From: Candidatus Peribacteria bacterium
Lineage (GTDB): Bacteria > Patescibacteria > JAEDAM01 > Absconditabacterales > Absconditicoccaceae
Assembly: GCA_031280545.1 (NCBI GenBank)
Contig: JAITGP010000052.1
Coordinates: 1-64,000, forward strand
Length of the DNA stretch: 64,000 nucleotides
Reading direction: 5' to 3'
Positions 51,275-59,644 of the stretch are shown here, piece by piece. The notes below the pieces were generated by a model. It was given only the letters and a program-made list of their open reading frames with translations. It had not been told where the DNA came from and searched no databases. Position numbers and translations under genes: made by a program. How positions within the stretch are numbered: the first letter of the stretch is position 1; each line of letters begins with the position of its first letter.

Positions 51275-51625
51275 ATGATTGCGATCATGTGAACTGATTT
51301 GAATATACTCGTACTATTGCTCTTCTTACTAATTGGTATTGCTGGGTTGATATTACTTGGAGCTGTTGTGATTAGAATTGGTTTCTTCATTAGAGGTGTC
51401 TTCTTCAAGAAATCTACAAGTCAGTTCCGAACCTTACTAATGTTCTGGAAACGATTAGCAACCGCGTTGGATTTACTCATTACACTAGCGATTGTATACT
51501 TTATAAAGCAATGGTTCGATGAGCGAATTCATATAGAGGTAGTCTGTTTGTTGGTTGTAGCAGTTGGTATCAGAATAGCACTCTACTTCGCGATTAGAGC
51601 AGAAGAAAAGAAAGCAATAAAATAG
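51275..51625 (+). CDS. Small membrane protein inside the alpha operon
   Basis: 116 residues from ATG 51275 to TAG 51623-51625 with a UGA-Gly at residue 6. Three hydrophobic segments at about 9-32 (ILVLLLFLLIGIAGLILLGAVV), 62-80 (LATALDLLITLAIVYFI) and 88-104 (VVCLLVVAVGIRIALYFA). It lies 15 bp after rpsM and 42 bp before rpsK, an unusual place for a membrane gene. No family recognised. Confidence 0.6.
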
Positions 51626-51667
51626 TTATTATACTTCAGATTTATTTATTATATTTGTTAGATTACA

Positions 51668-52057
51668 ATGGCAGCACCAAAGGCTAAAGCTAAAAAGAAA
51701 GATGTGAAAATCTCTACGGGGATACTTCACGTGAACACCACTTCCAACAACACGCTCATCAATATTGTTGATGTCGACGGAAATAAAATTTGTGGAGGAG
51801 GAACCGGTAAAGTAGGGTACAAAGGAAGTAAAAAATCCACCCCGTACGCAGCTGAGATTTTAACGAAACAACTTCTTAAAGAAGCTCAAGGGTTCGGTTT
51901 GAAAGAACTCGGAATTATCTTCAAGGGTACAGGAATGGCCAGAGATGGAGTATTCAAGGCTGTAAACGAGATTGGAGTAATTGATATTAGCTACATCAAA
52001 GAAAACACTTCTATCCAATTTGGAGGGTGTAAAGGAAAAAGACCTAAAAGAAATTAG
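51668..52057 (+). CDS. rpsK: Ribosomal protein S11
   Basis: 129 residues from ATG 51668, no UGA. Signature segments are ILHVNTTSNNTLINIVDVDG, GYKGSKKSTPYAAEILTKQL and the C-terminal IKENTSIQFGGCKGKRPKRN. It binds 16S rRNA near the platform. The start follows a TATATT-type sequence about 15 bp upstream. Confidence 0.94.
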   Translation: MAAPKAKAKKKDVKISTGILHVNTTSNNTLINIVDVDGNKICGGGTGKVGYKGSKKSTPYAAEILTKQLLKEAQGFGLKELGIIFKGTGMARDGVFKAVNEIGVIDISYIKENTSIQFGGCKGKRPKRN

Positions 52058-52092
52058 TATTTCTCAGATTTATTTATTCATATTTTTACTAC

Positions 52093-52710
52093 ATGAAGTA
52101 TACAGGAGCAAAATTAAGACTTTGTAGAAGAGAGGGAGTAAACCTCTTTGGTTCGGCAAAGTATAACTTAAAGCAAAAAAGAACAACACCAGGACAACAT
52201 GGGTCTAGTATGCAGAGACATTCCGAATATGGAAAACTCTTGAGAAATAAACAACTTCTCAAAAGGTCTTATTTGATGACGGAGAAGCAATTTTCAAAAA
52301 TTGTGAAACACACGGCATCTAAATATGCAAAGAACAACAACATTTCTCACGATTTCGCGGTATTCCAATTCCTCGAGAGAAGAGCTGATGTAATCGTACT
52401 TAGAACAGGATTAGCCCAAACCATTATGCAAGCCAGACAAATGGTAGTACACGGACATTTCCAGTTGAATGGAACTAAGCATAATGTTCCGTCTACCTTC
52501 CTCAAACCAGGTGATAAATTGACGTTGAGAGAGGGATTGAAAAATTCTCCACTCTACTCTACTTCTACAAAATCTGCAGTAAAAGTTCCTTCTTGGATTA
52601 AAGTAGATAAGAATGCTTATGCAATTGAAGTGTTGAATTTGCCTCAGAAAGGAGAAATTGAAGCACAAGCTGATTTGTTGAAAGTTATCGAGTTTTACGC
52701 ACGTGCTTAG
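52093..52710 (+). CDS. rpsD: Ribosomal protein S4
   Basis: 205 residues from ATG 52093, full length, no UGA. YTGAKLRLCRREGVNLFGS leads; the S4 domain is at about 95-160 (LERRADVIVLRTGLAQTIMQ, ARQMVVHGHFQLNGTKHNVPS). It nucleates 30S assembly. It lies 35 bp after rpsK. Confidence 0.94.
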   Translation: MKYTGAKLRLCRREGVNLFGSAKYNLKQKRTTPGQHGSSMQRHSEYGKLLRNKQLLKRSYLMTEKQFSKIVKHTASKYAKNNNISHDFAVFQFLERRADVIVLRTGLAQTIMQARQMVVHGHFQLNGTKHNVPSTFLKPGDKLTLREGLKNSPLYSTSTKSAVKVPSWIKVDKNAYAIEVLNLPQKGEIEAQADLLKVIEFYARA

Positions 52711-52741
52711 TGTTCTGTCTTTTACTCCTTATCCTCTCTGA

Positions 52742-53149
52742 ATGACTGTACTACTTCCGGGATATTTCTCTCATCATATCAATGCACATTTTGTAAGTGA
52801 AAAGATGTTCTATATGATGTATATGCCTATGCAAAAGAAGAAGTACGAAACTTTTACTAAGGCATTCAAAAAGAAATATGGAGAAGTGAAATGGAATACA
52901 GGAATGATTGAGCATGGAGTGAGGTTTGGGAATGGACGAATTGGATTTGAACATCCGAGCGGAGATAAATCTATCAATCAAGAATTCATCGCTTATAAAA
53001 TGCTAGGAGATTATAAACAAATGGGAGAAGTTTATAAAAAGATTATGAAAGATTATCCGAAAGCAAAAGACTTCTATACCTTATATCTTACTGACCCAAG
53101 AGAGACACCGGTGGATGAAAACAAGACACGGATATTGATACAATTGTAA
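52742..53149 (+). CDS. Unknown protein between rpsD and rpoA
   Basis: 135 residues from ATG 52742 (alternative ATG at 52805) to TAA-type stop at 53149; no UGA. The sequence has a basic middle (MQKKKYETFTKAFKKKYGEVK) and helices near the C-terminus (YKMLGDYKQMGEVYKKIMKD). No motif recognised. The location inside the conserved alpha operon is odd. It may be a lineage-specific ribosome- or RNA-polymerase-associated protein; inference only. Confidence 0.55.
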   Translation: MTVLLPGYFSHHINAHFVSEKMFYMMYMPMQKKKYETFTKAFKKKYGEVKWNTGMIEHGVRFGNGRIGFEHPSGDKSINQEFIAYKMLGDYKQMGEVYKKIMKDYPKAKDFYTLYLTDPRETPVDENKTRILIQL

Positions 53150-53207
53150 GTACTGTTGTAAGATTAGTAAACAAAAATCAGATTTTTACATTCTATATAT
53201 ACACTCT

Positions 53208-54203
53208 ATGCTGGATATTCAAAATTTCATAGGAGCGCCAAAAATTATGGCCACAGAAATTGATGCATCTACTACGAGGTTTGAACTAAAAAACCTTCCA
53301 CGTGGATTTGGACACACTTTGGGAAATGCAATGAGGAGAATAATCTTGGCGTACAATCTCGGAGGAGCTATCACAGGTCTCAAGATCAAAGGAGTGCCAC
53401 ACGAATATTTCGTGATTGATGGAATAAAAGAAAATGTTGTGACAATGTTGCTCAACTTCAAAAAACTCAGATTCACCTTCAATGAAAAATTAGAACCATT
53501 ACAATGGGTTTCTCAGAGATTTAAAGGGATTGGAACCTATACTGCTGATAAATTAAAATTGCCAGCTGGTATCGAACTCCTCAATCCAGAAGAATTTCTC
53601 TTTGAGATTACTGATGCTTCCACAGAAGTAAATATGGAAATTAGAATTGAAAAAGGATACGGATACTACTCTTTAGAATACCTTAGATCTAGAAGTAAAA
53701 AAGAAGATGGAGACGTAAACTTACTCCTCATCGACAATGATTTCAAACTCGTTGATTATGTAAAATATGATGTAGAAGAAGTAATTGAAGACTTTACAGG
53801 AAGTACAAAAGATTCACTAACACTCGAGATAAAAACAGGTTTTACCACCGTCACTCCAAAAGAAATGTTGGTATTTGCTGGAGAAGCTCTCGCAAGTTAT
53901 GCAAAACTCTTTATCTTTGAGGAAATCTATATTGATAAATCAGTATTCGTAGAATACGCTGAGCTCCCTGCAGAAAGAGAAATCGGACTTGAAGATAATA
54001 ATGTAAAAACGATGCCAATTGATGCACTTCCACTCAGTGAAAGAACCAGAAACGCTTTGATCAAAAATAATATTCTTTATGTAGAAGATCTTGAAAAAAA
54101 GAAAAAGGCTGAATTACTTTTGATGAAAGGAGTTGGGAAAAAAGCAATCGACGAAATCAATCAGGCTTTAGGAGCCATCGGAAAAATGTTAATTGGGCAA
54201 TAA
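53208..54203 (+). CDS. rpoA: RNA polymerase alpha subunit
   Basis: 331 residues from ATG 53208 to TAA 54201-54203, no UGA. Alpha-NTD features: TRFELKNLPRGFGHTLGNAM, RRIILAYNLGGAITGLKIKG, and DASTEVNMEIRIEKGYGY. The C-terminal domain (from about 265) has LPLSERTRNALIKNNILYVE and KGVGKKAIDEINQAL, typical alpha-CTD. Start preceded by CTATATATACACTCT, a -10-like run 5 bp upstream. Confidence 0.95.
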   Translation: MLDIQNFIGAPKIMATEIDASTTRFELKNLPRGFGHTLGNAMRRIILAYNLGGAITGLKIKGVPHEYFVIDGIKENVVTMLLNFKKLRFTFNEKLEPLQWVSQRFKGIGTYTADKLKLPAGIELLNPEEFLFEITDASTEVNMEIRIEKGYGYYSLEYLRSRSKKEDGDVNLLLIDNDFKLVDYVKYDVEEVIEDFTGSTKDSLTLEIKTGFTTVTPKEMLVFAGEALASYAKLFIFEEIYIDKSVFVEYAELPAEREIGLEDNNVKTMPIDALPLSERTRNALIKNNILYVEDLEKKKKAELLLMKGVGKKAIDEINQALGAIGKMLIGQ

Positions 54204-54243
54204 AATTGTTTAAAAATCAGATTTATCTTTATTGTTTAGTAAA

Positions 54244-54630
54244 ATGCAACACAGAAAAAACAGGTTGTTAGAAATCAACACTGGAGCGAAGAGCAAACCA
54301 GTCTTTATCAGACAACTCTTGACTAACCTAGTTAGAAACGGAAAAATCACGACAACCGTGAAAAGAGCGGAAGTATTAAAAGCGTATGCTGACAGCTTTT
54401 TCGGTAGATTGGTAGCAAATACTGCCAAATATGAGGAAAAAGATGCACGCAGAGAAAATATCAGATACATCAAATCTGAAATCTTTTCTGAACCAGAAGG
54501 AAAGAAAGTGCTAGAAGTATTATTACCAAAATACCTAGAAAGCGGATTGAAATCAGGTTTTCTAGCGTCTTACAAATTAGGATACAGAGTTGGAGATGGT
54601 GCTGAAAAAATCTTATTGAAACTCGTTTAA
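54244..54630 (+). CDS. rplQ: Ribosomal protein L17
   Basis: 128 residues from ATG 54244; a TTG-start extension from 54232 is unlikely because L17 begins MQHRKNRLLEINTGAKSKPV. Then FIRQLLTNLVRNGKITTTVKRA and a C-terminal LPKYLESGLKSGFLASYKLG. The last gene of the alpha operon, followed 6 bp later by a terminator hairpin. Confidence 0.93.
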   Translation: MQHRKNRLLEINTGAKSKPVFIRQLLTNLVRNGKITTTVKRAEVLKAYADSFFGRLVANTAKYEEKDARRENIRYIKSEIFSEPEGKKVLEVLLPKYLESGLKSGFLASYKLGYRVGDGAEKILLKLV

Positions 54631-54635
54631 TAATA

Positions 54636-54668
54636 AAAGGCTGATTCTAAAATCAGCTTTTCTTTTTT
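54636..54668 (+). terminator. Terminator of the alpha operon
   Basis: Stem AAAGGCTGATT / AATCAGCTTTT (about 54636-54661, one G-T pair) with CTAA loop, then TCTTTTTTT. It lies directly after rplQ. Confidence 0.8.
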
Positions 54669-54689
54669 TATAAATAACCCATCAACATC

Positions 54690-54953
54690 ATGAACAAAGA
54701 AAGCTTTATCTGTCAGAGTTGTAGTATGCCTCTAGAAAAAGAAGAAGACTATGGAACGAATGCTGACGGAAGCAAGAATGAAGACTATTGTGTATATTGC
54801 TATAAAGACGGAGCATTTATAGACAATATAGATAGCGTAGAAGAATATATAGAAATGAATGTACCTTTTGCACAGCAAGCAGGCATGACTAAAGAACAAA
54901 TGAGAACACACTGTGAAAAAGTATTTCCAACATTGAAAAGATGGAAAAAATAA
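54690..54953 (+). CDS. Putative zinc-ribbon protein (Zn_ribbon_2 type)
   Basis: 87 residues from ATG 54690 to TAA 54951-54953. FICQSCSMPLEKEEDYGTNA, DGSKNEDYCVYCYKDGAF carries Cys9, Cys12 and a second pair CVYC at about 35-38, a typical four-Cys ribbon. The helical rest ends with MTKEQMRTHCEKVFPTLKRW. This matches a family of small zinc-ribbon proteins common in bacteria and archaea with unknown role. A 203-bp spacer follows before rplM, without an obvious gene. Confidence 0.78.
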   Translation: MNKESFICQSCSMPLEKEEDYGTNADGSKNEDYCVYCYKDGAFIDNIDSVEEYIEMNVPFAQQAGMTKEQMRTHCEKVFPTLKRWKK

Positions 54954-55156
54954 GTTTCAACCCGCTTTTAAGCTATAGTATCTCATTATCACTTTTCACA
55001 TAACATAAAAATAATAGTTATAAACTGTGTAAATCAATTGTTTTTTTAGTAGCAACGAGAATCATACGGTAAAGTAAGGAAAAAATCCCTTGATTTTTAA
55101 AAGCAATTCTCTATAGTATCGTCGTTAAACAATTTTTAATTATCCTTATAGCAATA

Positions 55157-55615
55157 ATGGAATTTACAAAAAAGGACCTCAACAAGACGCTCTGGGTGAA
55201 ACAAACCGACCAAGAGAAAAACAGGTTGCGATACAAGGTCGACGCAACAGGAAAAACCTTAGGAAGATTAGCCGTAGATGTGGCTAAAAAATTATCTGGG
55301 AAGGATAAAACCTATTATTCTGATTTCTGGGACGCTGGAAGTTTTGTTATCGTAGAAAACGCAGACAAAATCGCCGTAACGGGAAACAAATTACATGACA
55401 AAGTCTACTATTCTTACAGTGGATACAAAGGAAATCTGAAAAGTATCACGCTCGGAGAATTACTAAAGAAAAATCCTTCAAAAGCCCTGCGATATGCTGT
55501 TCGTGGAATGCTCCCAAAAAACAAGCTTCGCGACTTGAGAATGAAAAGACTCAAACTAGAGAAAGCAACTACTACAAAATATGACCATTTTACCCCTTTA
55601 CCTTTGTATAAATAA
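55157..55615 (+). CDS. rplM: Ribosomal protein L13
   Basis: 152 residues from ATG 55157 to TAA 55613-55615. WVKQTDQEKNRLRYKVDATG, KTLGRLAVDVAKKLSGKDKT, YSDFWDAGSFVIVENADKIA and ALRYAVRGMLPKNKLRDLRM are L13 hallmarks. Start of the rplM-rpsI operon; the stop overlaps the rpsI start (TAATG). Confidence 0.94.
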   Translation: MEFTKKDLNKTLWVKQTDQEKNRLRYKVDATGKTLGRLAVDVAKKLSGKDKTYYSDFWDAGSFVIVENADKIAVTGNKLHDKVYYSYSGYKGNLKSITLGELLKKNPSKALRYAVRGMLPKNKLRDLRMKRLKLEKATTTKYDHFTPLPLYK

Positions 55616-56037
55616 TGGCAAATCAAGAATACAACTATGCAATTGGAAGAAGAAAATTTTCTACAGCAGTAGTAAAATTGTATTCCAAAGGAAGTGGTAC
55701 GTTCATCGTTAAAACTTCTAGTGGAAAAGAACTTCCCCTCAAAGAGTATTTCGGAGGAAATGACTATCTTTACAAAAATGCTATTGCACCTTTCGAGGTT
55801 ATCGCACCAGACGCATTCAAAAAATTCGACGCTCATCTGAGAATCACTGGTGGAGGAATCGCTGGACAAGCAGATGCAATCAAATTAGCTTTTGCCAGAG
55901 CCTTAATAGACTGGAATGCTGATCTTAGACCAACGTTAAAACCTTATGGATTACTCAAAAGAGATCCTAGAATTAAGGAAAGAAAAAAACCTGGTCTCAA
56001 GAAAGCAAGAAAAGCTCCAACATGGTCAAAGAGGTAA
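55615..56037 (+). CDS. rpsI: Ribosomal protein S9
   Basis: 140 residues from ATG 55615, no UGA. YNYAIGRRKFSTAVVKLYSK, then VTGGGIAGQADAIKLAFARA-like segment (RITGGGIAGQADAIKLAFAR), and the basic C-terminus KKARKAPTWSKR whose last residues contact P-site tRNA. It overlaps the rplM stop by one base. Confidence 0.94.
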   Translation: MANQEYNYAIGRRKFSTAVVKLYSKGSGTFIVKTSSGKELPLKEYFGGNDYLYKNAIAPFEVIAPDAFKKFDAHLRITGGGIAGQADAIKLAFARALIDWNADLRPTLKPYGLLKRDPRIKERKKPGLKKARKAPTWSKR

Positions 56038-56080
56038 ACCTCTCAAAACAAAATTTTTATTCTTTTATACAAATATATTT

Positions 56081-56569
56081 ATGAAAAAAACTCTCTTGGC
56101 AACATTATCAGTAGCTACTATCGTTCTCGCAGCATGTGGAACTGAACCAGCTACTCCAGCTGATGTAGATGAAAACACAGGTGTAATCGAAAACATCGAA
56201 GTGGAAGCAGTAGCTGTATTTCCAGCAATTATCGGAGTAGCAGACAATGCTGATGCTGAAGTAAGTATACAAGACGGTGCTTATTACTATGACTTTGGAA
56301 CAGTAAACTCAGAAGATACTAGTTACCCTTTAGCTTTCGCTACTGATTTACCTGCAAATGAGATTGCTAATCTCGTTGCAACAGTTATTGCTAACGACGG
56401 ATTCACTGTAGATACTACAAGTGAATATGCTCAAGGAGAACTTTTCACAATCACTGTAGATCCTACAGCTGAAAAAGGTGCTCGCTCTGCTATCATCGAA
56501 ATGCAAGGAACTACGGTTAATGGTGCTCCAATTGAAGCTCTCTTTGTTGCAGTTGCTAACCTTGAATAA
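56081..56569 (+). CDS. Small secreted lipoprotein
   Basis: 162 residues from ATG 56081 to TAA 56567-56569; no UGA. The signal peptide TLLATLSVATIVLAACG has lipobox LAAC (Cys at residue 20). A Thr/Pro/Glu linker follows, then an acidic beta-rich domain (ADAEVSIQDGAYYYDFGTVN, FTITVDPTAEKGARSAIIEM), resembling an immunoglobulin-like or ASPM/hydin-type beta sandwich. It has its own terminator. Function unknown; probably an abundant surface lipoprotein, because codon use resembles that of ribosomal genes (inference). Confidence 0.75.
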   Translation: MKKTLLATLSVATIVLAACGTEPATPADVDENTGVIENIEVEAVAVFPAIIGVADNADAEVSIQDGAYYYDFGTVNSEDTSYPLAFATDLPANEIANLVATVIANDGFTVDTTSEYAQGELFTITVDPTAEKGARSAIIEMQGTTVNGAPIEALFVAVANLE

Positions 56570-56591
56570 GAAAATTCATAATTAAGTAAGT

Positions 56592-56628
56592 AATCCTCTC
56601 TTCCCTCTCTGGATTGGAGGATTTTTCT
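56592..56628 (+). terminator. Intrinsic terminator
   Basis: AATCCTC (56592-56598) and GAGGATT (56617-56623) form a 7-bp stem followed by TTTTCTTTT. It ends the lipoprotein transcript. Confidence 0.65.
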
Positions 56629-56774
56629 TTTACTTGCAATTAAATCAGATTTCATTATACTAAAAAACAGTTAACCTTTATCTTTTATTGATTCTAACAA
56701 TGGCAACTTTCGCATAACTTCAATCAGTCTTATAGGACTACTCTAGAAAGTTTTTACATTGTTATAAAACACCC

Positions 56775-57944
56775 ATGACCCAATGAAACCCAAATATCAA
56801 GGTCGAACCTTTGAGAGTTTTTCTCGTAGATATCGTAGATAAATTCACTAAACCAGACATCCTCGTAGATAGAATGAGAGAGCTCAATAACCTCGTCAAT
56901 ACCTATGGTGGAGTAGTAATTTTAGAAGAATATCAAAAAAAAGACCTTCCCGACCCAAAAACCTATGTCGGAAAAGGGAAACTCGAAGAAATCATCCAAG
57001 AGATGCTCAGGCTCAAAGCTAACCTTCTCATCGTAGGAAACGCTCTAAAACCCAGTCAAATTTATCAAATCAACGAAAAACTCCGCCTCGTCTCAGAAGA
57101 ACAGGGAATAAAAGACAAACTAGAAGCTCGAGACAGAATCGACCTCATTTTGAAAATATTCGAAAAACATGCTACCAGCGGAGAAAGCAGACTCCAAATC
57201 GAACTCGCAGCGATTAACCATATGGGACCAAGAATTTATGGAATGGGATTGGAACTTTCCAAACAAGGAGGCTCTGCTTCTGGAGGAGGAGGTGCCACCA
57301 GAGGAGCTGGAGAAACTAATACTGAAGTAATGCGTCGTCATCTCAAAGAAAAAACCAGAAAAATCGAAAAAAAGCTAGAAGAATACGCTAAAATGAGAAA
57401 CCTTCACCGTGAAGGTCGTAAAAAAAGAGGTATGGCAACCGTTGGAATCGTTTGATATACCAATGCTGGAAAATCCTCACTCTTAAATGGACTAACCAAA
57501 AAAGGAGTCCTTGCAGAAAATAAACTCTTCGCAACCCTCGGGACAAATGTAGGGAATATGTTTGTAATCACTGATCCTGTGCTTGGGACCGGGAGAGAAA
57601 TTCTCCTCAACGATACGATTTGATTCATCCGCGATCTTCCCCCAAAGCTGATCAAATCTTTCTCCTCTACCCTCGAGGACAGTATCGAATCAAACTTTTT
57701 ACTCCATGTAATCGACGCAAGCGATCCTTATGTCGAAGAGAGAGTAAGAGTGGTGCATGAGATTTTGAATGATATCTGAGCTCACCAGCAAAAAATTCTG
57801 GTTTTCAATAAAATTGACCTCATCGATGAAAAAAAAATACAGCAATTAGCATCCGTCTTCTCCGACTATGAAACCATTTTCATCTCTGTAAAAGAAGGGA
57901 AAGGCTTGGAAGAATTAAGACAAGTATTAGTAAAATATGTGTAG
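56775..57944 (+). CDS. hflX: GTPase HflX
   Basis: 389 residues from ATG 56775 to TAG 57942-57944. The N-terminal glycine-rich HflX domain has [20 protein letters not shown] and [17 protein letters not shown] (about 170-195). The GTPase motifs are G1 at about 226 ([15 protein letters not shown], first Gly UGA), G3 at about 281 (DTIGFIRDLP, Gly UGA) and G4 VFNKIDLID at about 346. It splits stalled or heat-damaged ribosomes. A standard-code call would lose the entire G domain. Confidence 0.92.
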
Positions 57945-58085
57945 AAAATTCTGTAAAACTCTTCTACATTTGTCACTGGATTCTGTCCGTTTCACGAGAC
58001 TGTAGTCGTTCTCCACTTCGTTTCGTCCTCAGAAGGACAAAAGAGATCTCTTACGAGTTATTCAGAGTTTTCTGGAAAAAAAATA

Positions 58086-59573
58086 TTATACCCCTTTTTC
58101 ATCAGGAAATTGAAGCTTATTCTCATCAGAATACATCTTCTTTTTCCGTTTTTTTTCTAACAGACTTTTGTGCTTTACATACAGTGCTTTCTTCTTTTCA
58201 ATATAATTTGTGATTCTCTCTGCCTCTTTTGGAGGAGTCTTCGCCGTAATAAGCTGTTTAGAAAGAATTTTTGGACTACCGTCTTTTTTCAGTAAAGGAG
58301 CTTTCGTAATAGGGTGATGCATTCTGTGTTGTTCATCAAACTTTTGTTTGAAGTCAGTCAGACTTTTTTTCTTTTTTTCCACTAAGAGATAACGCCTATT
58401 AATCGCCTGCAAATTTTCTGGTTGAGTCAGCACATCAAAAACTTTCTGGGAAAGTATGCCAATCAGTGCTTCAGTATTTCACTCTACCAAATTTTTTCTT
58501 ACATAGGTGGCACTAACGCTAACATCACTTCCCTCCATCTTAATATCCCCCAGATTAAAGAAGTAAGCTCCTTTCATTTTTTTCACCGCATATCCCTCAG
58601 GTTTTTCATCAAATCCTGGATACTTTTCCAAAAGCTCCTCAGTCGATCCCTCAACAAACCCTTCTGGCAATCTCTCTTTTCCTAAGAAAACATAACTCTG
58701 ACTAGGGTCTACTTTTATGATTTTACCTTCCACGTTAATATATTCAGAGGTTTCATCTAATAATGTAGCATTAACATCTGAAAGAGAGAGATTAATCAAC
58801 TTCCTTTTCTCCTGAGAAGTCATAGCAAAATCATATTCGCCTCACGAATTTTTTACCACAATAATACAAAAAGGCAGATGATGTTCCTGAGCAAACTCAT
58901 ACCCCGTCCTCAATAACTTTTCATGCACCAAATGAATAGGACTAAACTTTCCACTAGAAATGATTATCCCTTGTTTTACGTACTTTACCTCATCACTTAT
59001 TCCTTCTTTTATACTAATCTCTTCTTTCTCATCAAAATTAGAGACATCATCTGAGGTATAGCTAATAATTCTAGATTTATCTTCATAGTCCGCCTTGAGT
59101 CTAGAAATAATACTCTCATCATCGGTTGTAGCTCCATTAGTGCCTCCAGGCTTTCTTCCAAAAGCAGTTTGAGAAGTCCCATCTACTATCTGAATGTCTC
59201 TCAAAGCTCTATGCTGACGCAATCTTTCTTCATTTGCATGCAAAAGAGTAATGCGTTTAGCATTTTGAGCGATAGTATCATCCAAGATAGAAGTCACACA
59301 AACTAATTCATCAAAATTCAGAGTAAGCAGATTAATAATATCTTGTTGAGTTTCAATAACCTTCGCACCATATTGATCTGACAGAGCCAACGTAGTTTTC
59401 CCAACTCCAGCAGGTCCCACAATATATTCACAGTCTTTGGTTTTTTTATCGATAAGAGTAGCATATAATGCTGGGAGTCAAGAAAAACCATAGTTCTCTA
59501 AAAGCCTGCTCCCCGCTGCTCCAGCAAACACTTTTTTTAAATTATCTTTATCAAAAAGCAATTTCTCTCCCAT
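58086..59573 (-). CDS. P-loop ATPase and nucleotidyltransferase-like fusion protein
   Basis: 495 residues from ATG at 59573, joined across UGA at 58434-58478 and 58824-58841. The N-terminal P-loop is at about residue 52 (YIVGPAGVGKTTLALSD). A nucleotidyltransferase-like part begins at about 205: GIIISSGKFSPIHLVHEKLL is the (T/H)xxH-type signature, and VSVSATYVRKNLVE matches the ISSTxIR motif of NadM/CoaD-like enzymes. The C-terminus is a basic coiled coil (KKKKSLTDFKQKFDEQHRMH). It may couple ATP- or RNA-binding to nucleotidyl transfer; a ligand cannot be deduced. It lies 72 bp after ftsK on the same strand. Confidence 0.6.
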
Positions 59574-59644
59574 TTCCAAAATCCATTACCATATAAAGTA
59601 TTTTATATAGTATAATTAAATGTCAAGTAAATACAAGATCAAAT

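Noticed and set aside
55414..55869. 151-codon - strand ORF over rplM and rpsI
   Set aside because: Shadow of two well supported ribosomal protein genes.
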